64,000 nt of DNA from Actinomycetota bacterium (GTDB taxonomy: Bacteria > Actinomycetota > Humimicrobiia > Hakubellales > JAMDDV01). The stretch is taken from assembly GCA_023488455.1 (NCBI GenBank), contig JAMDDV010000040.1, positions 1 through 64,000 of the forward strand, read 5' to 3'. The notes under the pieces are model-generated. The model was not told the DNA's origin and made no database searches. It saw only the letters and a program-made list of their open reading frames with translations. Shown here in pieces: positions 25,836 to 35,315 of this stretch. The position numbers were made by a program, and so were the translations under genes. Positions within the stretch are counted from its first letter, which is position 1. Each line of letters starts with the position of its first letter.

Positions 25836-26630
25836 CTAATCTAATATCTTTTCAAGACAATAAGTTAGATCATTTCTAACAACAAGGAGATCACCAATTG
25901 GTATTTCTTGCCAATCTTCTTTCTTTTTGGTCAATTCTTCTGAACAAACCAATATAGCCTTTTCTTTATTTAACGACTTTGAGCGTAAGAACGTCCCTGT
26001 CTTGTCCGAAGAATAATAAAAACTCTCGCCATATTTTGGATCCCTTGAAAGATAATAAAGAGAATAGTAATTATGATTTTCAATGGAATATCTAAATGCG
26101 TAAAGAGTATTACCGTCTGATAATAGGAAATTCAGTCCAGTGTGATTGTATTTCCTTACCTCAAGCAACGCAGAACTGATCCCATCGACAACATCACCTG
26201 TTTTTCTTATATTCTGGACAAGCCAGTAGAAGTAGACCTCTGAATCGGTTTCTCCTTTTATTTGACATTTAAATTCATCTTTAAGAAGTCTTAGCAAACT
26301 ATCTCTATCTACTGTCCCATTATGTGCAAACATATAACTACCAATTGCGTAGGGGTGGCTGTTTATTTCCGATGGTTCACCACGCGATGCTTTTCTTACA
26401 TGACAAATAATAATATGCGATCTCACCTCTTTGGCTTTTGGGACGAGTTGTTCAGATTTAACCGCTGAGACGCATTCTTTATAGATCGAAGGCTTACCAT
26501 TTTCATACCATCCAATTCCCCACCCATCTGGGTTAGAATTTCCCTTACTCCTAAAAGGGGTATCAGCTTCTAAAAGAGAGAATTTCAAATCAATAGGCTT
26601 GTTTGCAATTACCCCTAATAATCTACACAT
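25836..26630 (-). CDS. Class II glutamine amidotransferase
   Basis: The 264-residue protein begins MCRLLG, so removal of Met exposes the nucleophile Cys of an N-terminal nucleophile amidotransferase. The glutamine and oxyanion residues are seen in PDGWGIGWY, HVRKASRG and FAHNGTVD, as in YafJ/EgtC/DUG3-like proteins. It may hydrolyse glutamine or gamma-glutamyl compounds. What is odd is its place: 11 bases after mod and directly before res, in one operon. It is an unexpected third member of a type III system. Confidence 0.85.
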   Translation of the reverse strand: MCRLLGVIANKPIDLKFSLLEADTPFRSKGNSNPDGWGIGWYENGKPSIYKECVSAVKSEQLVPKAKEVRSHIIICHVRKASRGEPSEINSHPYAIGSYMFAHNGTVDRDSLLRLLKDEFKCQIKGETDSEVYFYWLVQNIRKTGDVVDGISSALLEVRKYNHTGLNFLLSDGNTLYAFRYSIENHNYYSLYYLSRDPKYGESFYYSSDKTGTFLRSKSLNKEKAILVCSEELTKKKEDWQEIPIGDLLVVRNDLTYCLEKILD

Positions 26631-26641
26631 ATTCGCGATAC

Positions 26642-28663
26642 TTATAAGTTTTTGAAATCAGCAAGAGTTTTGACTTCTCGTTTTTCATTACCGAAGATAT
26701 CAATGTAAATGATCATGATTTGCTCCTTGACTTTATACTCGACAAAGCGCATCTGGTAGCCGTTCTTCTTCAACTCCTCGGCATAGAAGACCTCATCTAA
26801 GTCAAAGACTTCTCCATCAAAGTCGAAGTCCAGCATGACCATGGAAAGGGTCTCAAGGTTGGTAAACACAAGAGGCTTGCGGGAGATGATCTTACTCTCA
26901 AACCTCTCAATCTTGATGACACATTCTTTTGTTCCTTCCCCTAATCCCAATTGCCCCTTCTTGTCATCAATGAAGTATTTGCACTCTACCGTAGGCACCT
27001 GAATAAAATCGAAACCTACTGCATCCACCGTGTCATTGACATCCATCTCGCTGACAGGCTGTTTGATTTTAGTGAAACCACGGTTGTGAATTTCTTCAAT
27101 AATTGAGTAAGGAATTCGGAGAATAAAATATTTTGTATTGCCCTTTTCAAAGTAGTCCTCAAGGAATTGCACCGATGCTGCCGGGGCGATGATGAAGAAA
27201 CGCCTTCCGATCCTGTCTTCCAAGTACCTATGGAGATCATCGATGAAATCCCTGCCCATCATGGCGTTTTCATGTTTTTGGTAGTTAAAGACAAGCACGT
27301 GATCGGCTCCCAGATAACCGTCCAGTTCAATCTTTGAAATCTCATGCTTCTCATCCCGGCACTGAAAGAGCTTGAGAGCAAAGTCCCGATACTGCTCCCA
27401 AGGGAGTTCCTTGATCATCTTGTAATCATAAAGTCCAGCATTATAAAGGGTGAAAGGTTTACAAGGCTTACTGTATTTCTTCTTTGGGTTTTCTAAATCC
27501 TTGCTCTCAGCAATGTTCAAAAGGCGCTTCTGCATTGTGTAGATGGCTAACTTCCCACAGTCCACACCGATCCACCGCCTGCCAAATTTCTCAGCCACGG
27601 CAAGTGTGGTGCCTGATCCAGCAAAGCAATCTAAGACAAGATCTCCGGGGTTGGAGGAGGCTTCAACGATGATGCGGAGTAGGTCTTCAGGTTTTTCGGT
27701 TGGGTAATTGGTTGCTTTACTCTGCTTGATAAGTTCATTATTCCATACGTCACCAACGGTAACGTATTTTGCGCTTGGGCTCGTTAATCTCTGAATAACC
27801 TCTTCTTTAGTTTCTTTAGGGTTATCACTTACATAACTCTTCAAAGCCACACCAGCTTCAATCTCCCAAGGAGCTGGAGTTCGGCCCATTCTCCCTCGTT
27901 TATAAAACCAACCCTTCGTGTCCTTCTCGATACTTTGTAACGTTGATTCTTTGTAAGGGCCAAGAGGCGGATTCCACAAACGTTGATCACGCCTCTTTGC
28001 ATAGATAAGGATATTTTGGTATTCAGTGGGCATGGCAGAAGAGGGGCTGTGGATGCGTGATGCACCGCCCTCACGCCCCTTGTGCCACACAATTTCATTT
28101 ACAAAGTTTGTTTCCCCTAAAATCTCATCCATCATGAGCTTGATGTAATGAACTCGCCTATTATCCAAGTGCACAAAAAAATTCCCATCCTCACTCAACA
28201 ACTCCTGCAAGAAAACCAGCCTCTTCCTCAGAAACTCCAGAAACCCTGCCCCCGCTATCTTGTCCTGATACGCTTTTTGATCCTGGCTTCCCCTGAACTC
28301 CTGCCTTGTTGCAAACGGCGGATCAATATAGACCAACCTCACCCCTGGCGTTCCATCAGCGTTCTTGAGTTTCCCCTCCTGCTTTATCTGCAAGAGGGTT
28401 TTTAACACCTGAAGATTATCGCCGAAGATGAGCATATTCACCCAGCCGTTGTCGTTCTTGCCATTTCGGAAAGTCTTGACCTTCTGCAAAGGTACAGCCA
28501 TAGTATCTGCAAGTATGTCCTCTTCTCTCTCTTTATCTGCATAAATAAGCTCATACTCCTTTTTGGCATCAAAAAGAATTGATTTATATTCTTCGGGTAG
28601 CGGCTTACTTCCTTTTAGAAAGTAGAGTATTTTTTCAATTTCCTGGTCTGAAAGCTGTCTCAT
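26642..28663 (-). CDS. Type III restriction system DNA methyltransferase (Mod)
   Basis: The 673-residue protein is a beta-class N6-adenine methyltransferase. The catalytic motif IV VYIDPPF (about residue 110) comes before the SAM-binding motif I CFAGSGTT (about 346), the order seen in type III Mod. The region between contains the target recognition domain (about 190-330). The C-terminal 250 residues are a helicase-binding part. It methylates one strand of an asymmetric site and gives specificity to Res. It is richer in G+C than res, which suggests that the two halves have different histories. It heads the mod-GATase-res operon. Confidence 0.9.
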   Translation of the reverse strand: MRQLSDQEIEKILYFLKGSKPLPEEYKSILFDAKKEYELIYADKEREEDILADTMAVPLQKVKTFRNGKNDNGWVNMLIFGDNLQVLKTLLQIKQEGKLKNADGTPGVRLVYIDPPFATRQEFRGSQDQKAYQDKIAGAGFLEFLRKRLVFLQELLSEDGNFFVHLDNRRVHYIKLMMDEILGETNFVNEIVWHKGREGGASRIHSPSSAMPTEYQNILIYAKRRDQRLWNPPLGPYKESTLQSIEKDTKGWFYKRGRMGRTPAPWEIEAGVALKSYVSDNPKETKEEVIQRLTSPSAKYVTVGDVWNNELIKQSKATNYPTEKPEDLLRIIVEASSNPGDLVLDCFAGSGTTLAVAEKFGRRWIGVDCGKLAIYTMQKRLLNIAESKDLENPKKKYSKPCKPFTLYNAGLYDYKMIKELPWEQYRDFALKLFQCRDEKHEISKIELDGYLGADHVLVFNYQKHENAMMGRDFIDDLHRYLEDRIGRRFFIIAPAASVQFLEDYFEKGNTKYFILRIPYSIIEEIHNRGFTKIKQPVSEMDVNDTVDAVGFDFIQVPTVECKYFIDDKKGQLGLGEGTKECVIKIERFESKIISRKPLVFTNLETLSMVMLDFDFDGEVFDLDEVFYAEELKKNGYQMRFVEYKVKEQIMIIYIDIFGNEKREVKTLADFKNL

Positions 28664-28880
28664 CTCTAATGGCTTCCAATTATATTTGATTTACTTTCTT
28701 ATGTTGAAAAACGCCATTTTGAAATTGAATTTCATTTTGGCAATGATATTATCTAAGATAATTCGATTAATTACTAATGGTTATGGTACACATGAATGTA
28801 ACCACCTCAACTGCTAATAATAAACTTATAGCTACCAAACCACACTATTAGCAATTTATTAAAAATAGCTATATTAAATT

Positions 28881-28909
28881 CCAAGTGGCTGAGCATTTCG
28901 GTCTAGATT
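28881..28909 (+). repeat. Dispersed repeat, copy 2 (3' half)
   Basis: CCAAGTGGCTGAGCATTTCGGTCTAGATT, followed by CTGAATGAGACAAATGAGAC. Shares GTGGCTGAGCA and the following GGT-t-AGATT with the copies at 40066 and 41595. The 5' half present in other copies is missing or diverged. Confidence 0.6.
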
Positions 28910-28929
28910 CTCTTGGGCTGAATGAGACA

Positions 28930-28972
28930 AATGAGACAGTCTAAAAAAGGCGTCTCATTTTTATTTCTTTAA
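28930..28972 (+). terminator. Hairpin with T tract next to dispersed repeat
   Basis: ATGAGAC pairs with GTCTCAT across a 14-base loop and is followed by TTTTTATTTCTTT, the form of an intrinsic terminator. No plus-strand gene precedes it, so it may belong to the repeat itself. Confidence 0.45.
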
Positions 28973-29179
28973 AAGTGATAATTTGGTTTTATGCAATTGG
29001 TCAAATGCTTATATGGTTTAGTTTTTAATTAGATTATCAGTTTAAATTTTAGTTAAAAGTCAAAGTTTCCTAAGGACATTGTTAATCTATCTCGTATACT
29101 ACGTCATATGTATTTTCTGGTTTGTCAATATCTCAAATCAGTGGTGTCCTGAAAGGGGTCTGTTGCCAAACCACCAAAA

Positions 29180-30573
29180 TTATACTAAACATACGTTAGG
29201 TCTAATCATAAATCGAAAGTAATAGCCAAAAAATAAGTATTGAAGTCGATTTTCCAATTTTTGCATCGCGCTTCCTATTATTTCCCTGTTTAATTTCTTA
29301 ATTAACCTTTTTAGGTTTAGTATTGTAGCTGTTAGAAGTAATAGAATTTCAACAATATCTAACCTTCTAAGCTTTGCTCTTGAAAGTCCATGGTGTGCTT
29401 TTGCATCGCCAAATAGTCCTTCTATTACTGTTTTTCTTAAAATGTAGAGCCTCCTACCCCTAGATGAGCTGCACCAAAACCTCGCTTTCTCGAAATAGTC
29501 ATTATCAAATCGAGTTATCATCCTTGGGCCTGTTTTCTCTGGCCCTATGCATTTACCTCTAATTAAGCAGATCTTCCTTAACTGCTTTGTAATAGATTTG
29601 ATTTGTGGAGTGGTTTTTGGATTTTCTTTTAAGTATCTTGCCAGCAGGACACAGAAAATAGTCATGTTTCACATTGTAGTTAAATAACTCTTTTGAAAAA
29701 TATCCTGGCCTGTTGTTAGTGGATGCTGGCTCAATGACCGTCTTAATACCTTTTGCCTGTAGATAACCAAGGCATCCCTGGTTGCCATATTTCATGTCTG
29801 CTGCTATCCATGCTGGAGTCCCAAGCAGTTTTTCATGTTGCTCAACTAAATCTGATGCTTTTGCACTATAACTTAAAGCGCTTGGACTTACGCAAACTGT
29901 AGTGATTACTCCGCCTGCATCTGCAGCAATGTGCACTTTGTAGGATAGCATGCATCCTACGCGTGGGCAATATTGCAGTTTTGCGTCAGGATCGGTTGTT
30001 GAGCGTTTCTTTAAATATGAAACCTCTCTGTCTCTCCTCCTTTTACCGATCTTATGCTTTCAAATTTTCTTACCATCAAAATGTGAACCAACTTGAGAGG
30101 AGAGGCTACCTTTAGGTTTTCTTCCTCTTGGACTATCTGGTATCTCGGATTCATCCAATTTTCTCCAGTACTCCTCTGGGGAAATATTAACCTCAACAAT
30201 AAGAATTTATGGATGCTTCTGCTCTGAGGATGGTGCTATCGATTAAGATTTCCTTAGTTGATACAAGTCCAGCCTGCACGCAGCTTTTAAGCACCTCTTC
30301 AAATATCTTAATAAATAACTTTTTAGAAAACCTCTTTCTAGCCTTGGTGAAGATGCTATGATCTGGAATCTTTTCATCTAGGTCATAGCCAACATACCAC
30401 CTGTATGCCAGATTTAGTGAAATATCTTCGACTAGCTTTCGCTCTGATCTGATGTCGTAAAAATATCCGATGATCATCATCTTCACCAAAACAGACGGAT
30501 CAATTGATGGTTTTCCGGTGTGAGAATAATACTTTTTAGCTCTATCTTGGTATGCACCCCTGTAACCGTACAA
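29180..30573 (-). pseudogene. IS1182-family transposase, C-terminal 85%, frameshifted
   Basis: Reading down the minus strand: GKPSIDPSVLVKMM, LIDSTIL (first catalytic Asp), then frame changes near 30200, an internal stop near 30058, GTPAWIAADMKYG (second Asp), another frame change near 29600, then VIEGLFGDAKAHHGLSRA (catalytic Glu). All three DDE residues survive but the frame is broken at three or more places. The N-terminal piece is displaced to 31796-31924 by the IS3 insertion. Confidence 0.8.
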
Positions 30574-30583
30574 AAAGTTAAGA

Positions 30584-31438
30584 CTAATTGATAGTTACCA
30601 GATCTCTCTCGAACTCTGCCGGTGGCAGATATCCAAGAGATGAATGAAGCCTTTTCGTATTGTACACATCTTCAATGAAATGACCAATACGAAGCAGTGC
30701 TTCAGATACGTCATCATACTGCGATAGATACACCTCCTCTCGCTTTAAAGTTGCAATAAAGCTCTCCACCTGTGCGTTTTCATATGGATTCCCGGCTGCT
30801 GCCATTGATATAAGTATGCCATGCTTTTCTAAGAGATCGGTGTAACCTTTGCAGGCATATTGAACACCCCTGTTAGAATGATGGATTAGCCCAGGTGCAA
30901 TATCCCGGCGGACCAGTGCCATGCGAAGTGCTGAAAGCGTTAGTTCGTGATCCAGATACTCCTTTAGCGACCAGCCGACCACCTTACGCGAGTAAGCGTC
31001 AAGTATTGCTGCCATGTATGCGAACTCATAGCGAAGCCGGATGTATGTGATATCAGCTACCCAGAGCTGATTGATATGAGAGGGAATGAGCTCCTTAGCC
31101 AAGTTTGGATACATGAAGAAGCAGTGACTTGAATTGGTGGTGCTAAATCTGCTGCGCCTCTTCTTTATGGTTAGATTAGCTTGCCTCATTATGCGAAGTA
31201 TCCTCTTGTGATTTACCACATACCCTCTTCTTTTCGTCTCTACTGTTACCCTGCGATAGCCATAACCAGCGAACTCCAGCACTATCTCCTTTATCTCTTT
31301 TAATATGGTAACATCACCAGAATTTACATTCCGCATATCCCTTGATAAGCACCAGGAATAATATGCACTCCTGGATACGCTACAAAGCTCGCACATCCTA
31401 TTTATTGGAAGTTGATCCCTGTACTCATCAATTAGCAT
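30584..31438 (-). CDS. IS3-family transposase OrfB
   Basis: 284 residues with the HTH_21 region at the N-terminus (INRMCELCSVSRSAYYSW) and an rve integrase core: WVADITYIRL (first Asp), LIHHSNRGVQYA (second catalytic position: the usual HSDxGxQY reads HSNRGVQY, so the Asp is replaced by Asn), and NAQVESFIATLKREEVY (Glu). Expression would come from a -1 frameshift at AAAAAAC (31477-31483) that joins it to OrfA. The D-to-N change probably makes this copy inactive. Confidence 0.85.
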   Translation of the reverse strand: MLIDEYRDQLPINRMCELCSVSRSAYYSWCLSRDMRNVNSGDVTILKEIKEIVLEFAGYGYRRVTVETKRRGYVVNHKRILRIMRQANLTIKKRRSRFSTTNSSHCFFMYPNLAKELIPSHINQLWVADITYIRLRYEFAYMAAILDAYSRKVVGWSLKEYLDHELTLSALRMALVRRDIAPGLIHHSNRGVQYACKGYTDLLEKHGILISMAAAGNPYENAQVESFIATLKREEVYLSQYDDVSEALLRIGHFIEDVYNTKRLHSSLGYLPPAEFERDLVTIN

Positions 31439-31443
31439 GTAGG

Positions 31444-31736
31444 CTACCTTTCTGCTTCTTTTAGGCGCTTTAGCAAGTTTTTTAAAAAGTCAATCTCAAG
31501 GGCTTGTCTGCCTATCAGCCTTTCCATCTCTGCTATTCTGGCTTTCTCGGTGTCTCTTGAACCTTTACCTGGGAAGGGATTTGCTTGAGTTTGTTAAACT
31601 GACGTCGCCATTTTGCTATCATCCCGCCTGATAGTTCATAGCGCCTGTTTAACTCTGGAATTGATATCCCTTGATCTGCCTCAGATAACACCTGCAATTT
31701 AAATTCGTTACTGAAAACCCTTCGCTTCATAGACAT
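31444..31736 (-). pseudogene. IS3-family OrfA, one-base frameshift
   Basis: The N-terminal 50 residues are a helix-turn-helix (FSNEFKLQVLSEADQGISIPELNRRY). After KLKQ the frame is lost at an A run (plus-strand TTT at 31580-31582); adding one base restores NPFPGKGS, ARIAEMERLIGRQALEIDFL and a leucine zipper to the stop at 31444. The slippery AAAAAAC lies near its end, as is standard for IS3 OrfA-OrfB fusion. Confidence 0.75.
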
Positions 31737-31795
31737 TTACTACCTCCATATCAAGTAGTTTGTCTTAACTATTTGTACTACGCAAGGGGTTCAGT

Positions 31796-31924
31796 CCACC
31801 TCTCTCTTACCCAGTCAAAGGAAATCAGCTTATCTTATTTCTTCAAAAGATGGCCATCGGGCACTAATTCATCTAAATTTATTCCATAGTATATGCGGCT
31901 TGAAAATCTCTTTTCACCCTGCAT
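31796..31924 (-). pseudogene. IS1182-family transposase, N-terminal fragment
   Basis: From ATG at 31924 the minus strand reads FSSRIYYGINLDELVPDGHLLKK, a stop, then LISFDWVRER, the normal start of IS1182 transposases. It is cut by the IS3 element at 31793. Its ATG overlaps the end of the AbrB-like gene by 11 bases. Confidence 0.75.
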
Positions 31925-32105
31925 CTCTTGCTCCTTTGCTGCCTTCTTTCCTTCTTAAGATTAGCGTATCCCTATCTACTATCTCCCATTCAAATACCTC
32001 ACCCTTCTTAAAGTTCATCGCCTTAATTATTACCCGTGGGAAGTTTATAAAGTATTGAGTGTAATCTGGCCTCCTTATCTCCTGAACCTTAGTCTCATAC
32101 CCCAT
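31914..32105 (-). CDS. AbrB-like small protein encoded by the IS1182-like element
   Basis: 63 residues of swapped-hairpin AbrB type: QYFINFPRVIIKAMNFKKGEVFEWEIV, with a final basic DTLILRRK. Such small proteins sit just before the transposase in relatives of this element and may regulate it. The stop overlaps the transposase start, which suggests coupled translation. A GGAGATC ribosome site precedes the ATG. Confidence 0.65.
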   Translation of the reverse strand: MGYETKVQEIRRPDYTQYFINFPRVIIKAMNFKKGEVFEWEIVDRDTLILRRKEGSKGARDAG

Positions 32106-32193
32106 GTGATCTCCATTGTTAGTTAATTAACTAACATTATATCGAAAAAATAATAAATGCAACAAAATTAATTGAGTTCGGCAACAGACCCAA

Positions 32194-32495
32194 TTAAGGG
32201 CAAAACCGGTGGTAGCATTAATTATCCAAATTTTATATTAAATGTATATAGAAAATCAGAATATAAATTTTATTTTAAAAAAGATTATCAGCTATATAAA
32301 ATCACTAGAAAATATTTCCTTTAGCAATAATCTTACTTTTTAATGTTCTGGGGTGTAGTATTTTTTTTTGCATTGTCCCTTCCTCCTGTTTTTTTATTTT
32401 ACTGGCCAGTTTTCTAACTTTCAAACTGGACTAGTTTTTGGGGGGAAGGCCAGTTTTATTGACTTGAAAATTTATTGGATAATAAGAATAATTTA
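32194..32495. other. Intergenic region with inverted repeat and mini-frame
   Basis: GGCCAGTTTT occurs twice (32404 and 32448), and CCAGTTT...AAACTGG forms a hairpin between them. On the minus strand a perfect AGGAGG precedes an ATG at 32373 that opens only 22 codons (to 32305), which could be a leader peptide or a gene cut off after its start. Confidence 0.3.
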
Positions 32496-33086
32496 TTATA
32501 AATTTCCACTTTTAAAGATTAGCCTGAAAGGTTCATAGAATCCTTGCAAATTATGACGACTTGCTATATAAGTATTAAAATTTTTTATATAATTAACCCA
32601 TGATTTTGTAGGTGTTAATCGATTAATTTCATCTTTGTAAGAACAACTACTTAAAATCTTGAATTTATCCTCGGATACCTCAAATATTGCATTATATTCA
32701 GTATAATCATATGTGAGGTAGGGATATTCATAAACTTCTTTAAACTTATTAGCAAGAGGTCTGGTTAATATTCGCATAATTTTATTTACGGTTATATGAT
32801 CCTGATGATGTGAAGTAGCTGTATATAATAATCTATCATACGTATTATTAAGTATTATAGATTCTAAATATAAATGAATTTCATCAAAATGTTCTGGAAA
32901 TTGAAGATCGGGATATAAGCAATCCTCAACTAGCTTATAACCAATTTTATTTGAAACCTCTCTACTTATTGGACTTCGGATTTCATTTTCAGATAGTATA
33001 ACAACTGTTGAATTTTTATTTAAATGACTAAAGCACCAATTTATTTCATCATCCGGATGTGGGCAAATAATTAAAGTTTTAATCAT
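32496..33086 (-). CDS. PIG-L family deacetylase
   Basis: The zinc-binding PHPDDE motif (ICPHPDDEI) stands near the N-terminus and a later HHQDH supplies the other ligand, as in LmbE/PIG-L deacetylases that act on N-acetylglucosamine derivatives. I start at the ATG at 33086 (196 residues) because GGGAGG lies 9 bases upstream. It has no related glycosyl gene nearby and lies amid mobile elements, so it was likely brought in by transfer. Confidence 0.85.
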   Translation of the reverse strand: MIKTLIICPHPDDEINWCFSHLNKNSTVVILSENEIRSPISREVSNKIGYKLVEDCLYPDLQFPEHFDEIHLYLESIILNNTYDRLLYTATSHHQDHITVNKIMRILTRPLANKFKEVYEYPYLTYDYTEYNAIFEVSEDKFKILSSCSYKDEINRLTPTKSWVNYIKNFNTYIASRHNLQGFYEPFRLIFKSGNL

Positions 33087-33245
33087 TTGATTTTGTTCGC
33101 CTCCCACTAATTTTTTTAATAATTACTACCCATTTTTAATTATTACTATTATAATACAATATCTGTTTTTTTATAATTATTCTTTGGATTGAATTTTTAT
33201 AAATAAAAATATAATATTGTTACGTTAATATTGAAGATTTTTTAA

Positions 33246-33899
33246 ATGCTTGGAATTACATCAATTATAACCTCAGTTATCTCTGTAATAGTTGGATTAC
33301 TAGCAATCTGGCTATCTCTTCATTTTTATAGAATGACAAATCAAATATCTGTTGATATTGCAAAAACAACAGATAAAGTCAGTAATGATATTGATAATAT
33401 GGGCCAAAAATTGCTTGAATTATTACGTGAAAGCTTAGAGTATGAAAGGGGAATAAGTATTAAAGATGTTAAAACTGAACAACGTCTTACTCAAGAATTT
33501 AAGAATATAGCTAATGAAAAAATTGAAAAATTAAAGGAAGAAATAAAAGAAAAGATTGAAAACCAAAAACTTGATAGTAAATTAATGATTAAACTCATAA
33601 ATGATACTATAAATAAATCTAGAGAAATTGAATCAGAATCTAGCTTATCTATCGTTGATAAAAACATAATAGAATTTATAAGAACACATTATGTTAAAGC
33701 AAATAAAAAAATATTTTCATATAAAAATTTTATCAATATTGTTCCATCATTTTATTCTACTCAAGACTTAATAAATAGTTTCTTAAAATTAAGAAAATAC
33801 GACTATATTAAACTTAACATAAGAGGAAGCCCAGATTCTTTATCGGAAAATACTGAGATAAGTATTACTAATGAATTTATAGATAAATTTTTAAAATAA
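33246..33899 (+). CDS. Membrane-anchored coiled-coil protein with possible winged helix
   Basis: A 217-residue protein. Residues 5-28 are a membrane helix (ITSVISVIVGLLAIWLSLHF), residues about 35-125 are a strongly charged coiled coil (NIANEKIEKLKEEIKEKIENQ), and the C-terminal 75 residues (IIEFIRTHYVKANKK, TQDLINSFLKLRKYDYI) look like a small winged-helix domain. I know no such family by name. It might sense or scaffold at the membrane. It is very A/T-rich. Confidence 0.6.
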   Translation: MLGITSIITSVISVIVGLLAIWLSLHFYRMTNQISVDIAKTTDKVSNDIDNMGQKLLELLRESLEYERGISIKDVKTEQRLTQEFKNIANEKIEKLKEEIKEKIENQKLDSKLMIKLINDTINKSREIESESSLSIVDKNIIEFIRTHYVKANKKIFSYKNFINIVPSFYSTQDLINSFLKLRKYDYIKLNIRGSPDSLSENTEISITNEFIDKFLK

Positions 33900-34437
33900 A
33901 ATAATAAAGAGTTAATATTCCAGGGGTTATAAAAAAACATTAATTTGTTTAAAATCTAAAATGTATTAAGTGTAAAAAAATTCAATACCTGTAGCCCCAA
34001 AAATTCTATTGCTAATAATTAGGATCTGTTAATTACTTTGTAAAATCTTTCCCAGATTTTACAAAAAAAATTTAACCATTACCCTAAAAAAATCAAGATA
34101 AAATCAATAAGAAGAGAAAAACGTGAATGAGAAATTTTTAAACCTACTTTAAAGGATAATTGCCTCAGCAATTCTTGATGGGCTTTCTCTTCATTATTCT
34201 GCAACAGTTAATATCAAAGATTATCATAAAAATTGAAATAAAAGCTTAAAGCAATACTTCAGGACACAAAGAAAGCTTAATATTAATCAAAGTAGACCTG
34301 GCGGTGGTTCAACTTATATCAGTGAGAGTAAATTAAAATATATTCGTTATTGATAAAAAAGCTATACAATACTGAATAGTTTAAAATTTTTAAGATAATT
34401 AAATTTTAATTTTTTTAATTTTATAATCTTATTAGTT
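33900..34437. other. Intergenic region with hairpin
   Basis: A perfect stem TTGTAAAATCT / AGATTTTACAA (34037-34063) with a 5-base loop precedes an A run, so it is no plus-strand terminator. The rest is AT-rich with no supported gene; weak codon-like patterns near 34160-34350 suggest a relic, not identified. Confidence 0.35.
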
Positions 34438-35193
34438 ATGGAAATAGGCGAAGATTTTCTTTTAAAAGAATATGGTGAGTTGTGGTCAGATTTAAGACAT
34501 AATGAAAATTTGAGTAAAAGTTATTTTAATTTTTTTATTATACTGTTTACTTCTATTTTAGGACTAATTTCTGGTTTTATAAGTTATAGAAAAGTTGCCG
34601 AACCATCAAGTACAATAGTTTCGACTAATAACCAAAATTTATTTTATATTTTAGTTTTATTTTTAATAGTGTCTACCATATTTTATGGCACTTTATTGTT
34701 GTTTATACATTTGAAAAATAGAAGGACAATGATACAAGACATTTGGCAGATAAATTCCATTAGAAAATTTTACTTATTAAAAAATAATAAGTTAAAAGAT
34801 TTTTTACATTTTTCTATTGAAAATTATCCTAAAGTATATAAAAAAAATTCTGTGGCATTTTTAACATTAAATGTAATTGTTATTTTGGATGCAATTTTGT
34901 ATTCATTAATGGGAGTTTTTATATTGGAAATTGAAAATATAAAAAGGATAATTGAAGAATCTAAAATTATATTATTCAAAAATATTCAAACAGAAAATTA
35001 TATTTTTTTGCAATTGTCAATTTTTTTTCTCATTTTTATCATTATTTATTTTATATATCTTTTTGCTATTGTTAAAAGAATGTTAATAAAAGCAGGTGTT
35101 GAACTTGAAGAAAGAGTAAAAAATATGCCACAAAAATATTTAAAAACAATCAAAGATTATAAAAATAATCCAGAGTATAATTTAAAAGAATAA
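34438..35193 (+). CDS. Four-helix membrane protein
   Basis: The 251-residue protein has an acidic amphipathic N-terminus (GEDFLLKEYGELWSDLRHNE) and four membrane helices at about residues 27-48, 68-92, 140-163 and 188-212, with a charged C-terminal tail. It lacks known transporter motifs. Its helical N-terminus plus helix pairs faintly recalls SLATT-type effectors, but that is not established. No clear ribosome site precedes the ATG. Confidence 0.6.
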   Translation: MEIGEDFLLKEYGELWSDLRHNENLSKSYFNFFIILFTSILGLISGFISYRKVAEPSSTIVSTNNQNLFYILVLFLIVSTIFYGTLLLFIHLKNRRTMIQDIWQINSIRKFYLLKNNKLKDFLHFSIENYPKVYKKNSVAFLTLNVIVILDAILYSLMGVFILEIENIKRIIEESKIILFKNIQTENYIFLQLSIFFLIFIIIYFIYLFAIVKRMLIKAGVELEERVKNMPQKYLKTIKDYKNNPEYNLKE

Positions 35194-35239
35194 TTTTTTA
35201 CTTTCAATAGGTCTGAAACAGATTCTATGTTAACCTTGT

Positions 35240-35315
35240 AAATTCCGACCTAAAATCCAGCAGTTTTTCGCTCTAAAATCCAACCAAATCATATAGCAGT
35301 TTCGTCTGTTTTATC
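35240..35315. repeat. IS21-like element end, copy 2
   Basis: CTAAAATCCAGCAGTTTTTCG and AAATCATATAGCAGT match the copy at 16120-16205. Here the repeat touches the stop codon of the IstB fragment, which fixes its identity as an element end. Confidence 0.55.

Larger units (their letters stand above)
28664..29156. other. Intergenic region upstream of mod
   Basis: It contains the mod promoter region, the dispersed repeat at 28881-28909 and the hairpin at 28930-28972. A short minus-strand frame ending DKPENTYDVVYEID near 29070 may be a gene remnant. No gene is supported. Confidence 0.4.
30553..31793 (-). mobile_element. IS3-family insertion sequence
   Basis: The ends TGCACCCCTGTAACCGTAC...AGTTAAGAC (30553-30586) and its inverted match (31760-31793, ending ...GGGGTTCA) are imperfect inverted repeats that start with TG and end with CA, as in IS3. 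The element contains orfA and orfB on the minus strand, and is inserted in the N-terminal coding part of the IS1182-like transposase. The flanks do not show a clear target duplication. Confidence 0.8.
29157..32193 (-). mobile_element. IS1182-like element interrupted by an IS3 element
   Basis: Terminal inverted repeats GGGTCTGTTGCCAAAC (left) and its match at 32178-32193 (GTTCGGCAACAGACCC) bound the element. Inside, on the minus strand, are an AbrB-like accessory gene, the 5' end of a DDE transposase, a complete IS3-family insertion, then the remaining transposase with several frameshifts. The element is dead by itself. A decayed relative lies at 15755-16115. I could not find a target duplication. 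Confidence 0.8.

Noticed and set aside
30540..31806. Target-site duplication of the IS3 element
   Set aside because: The flanks TTGGTA and GTCCAC do not match over 3-5 bases, so none is claimed.
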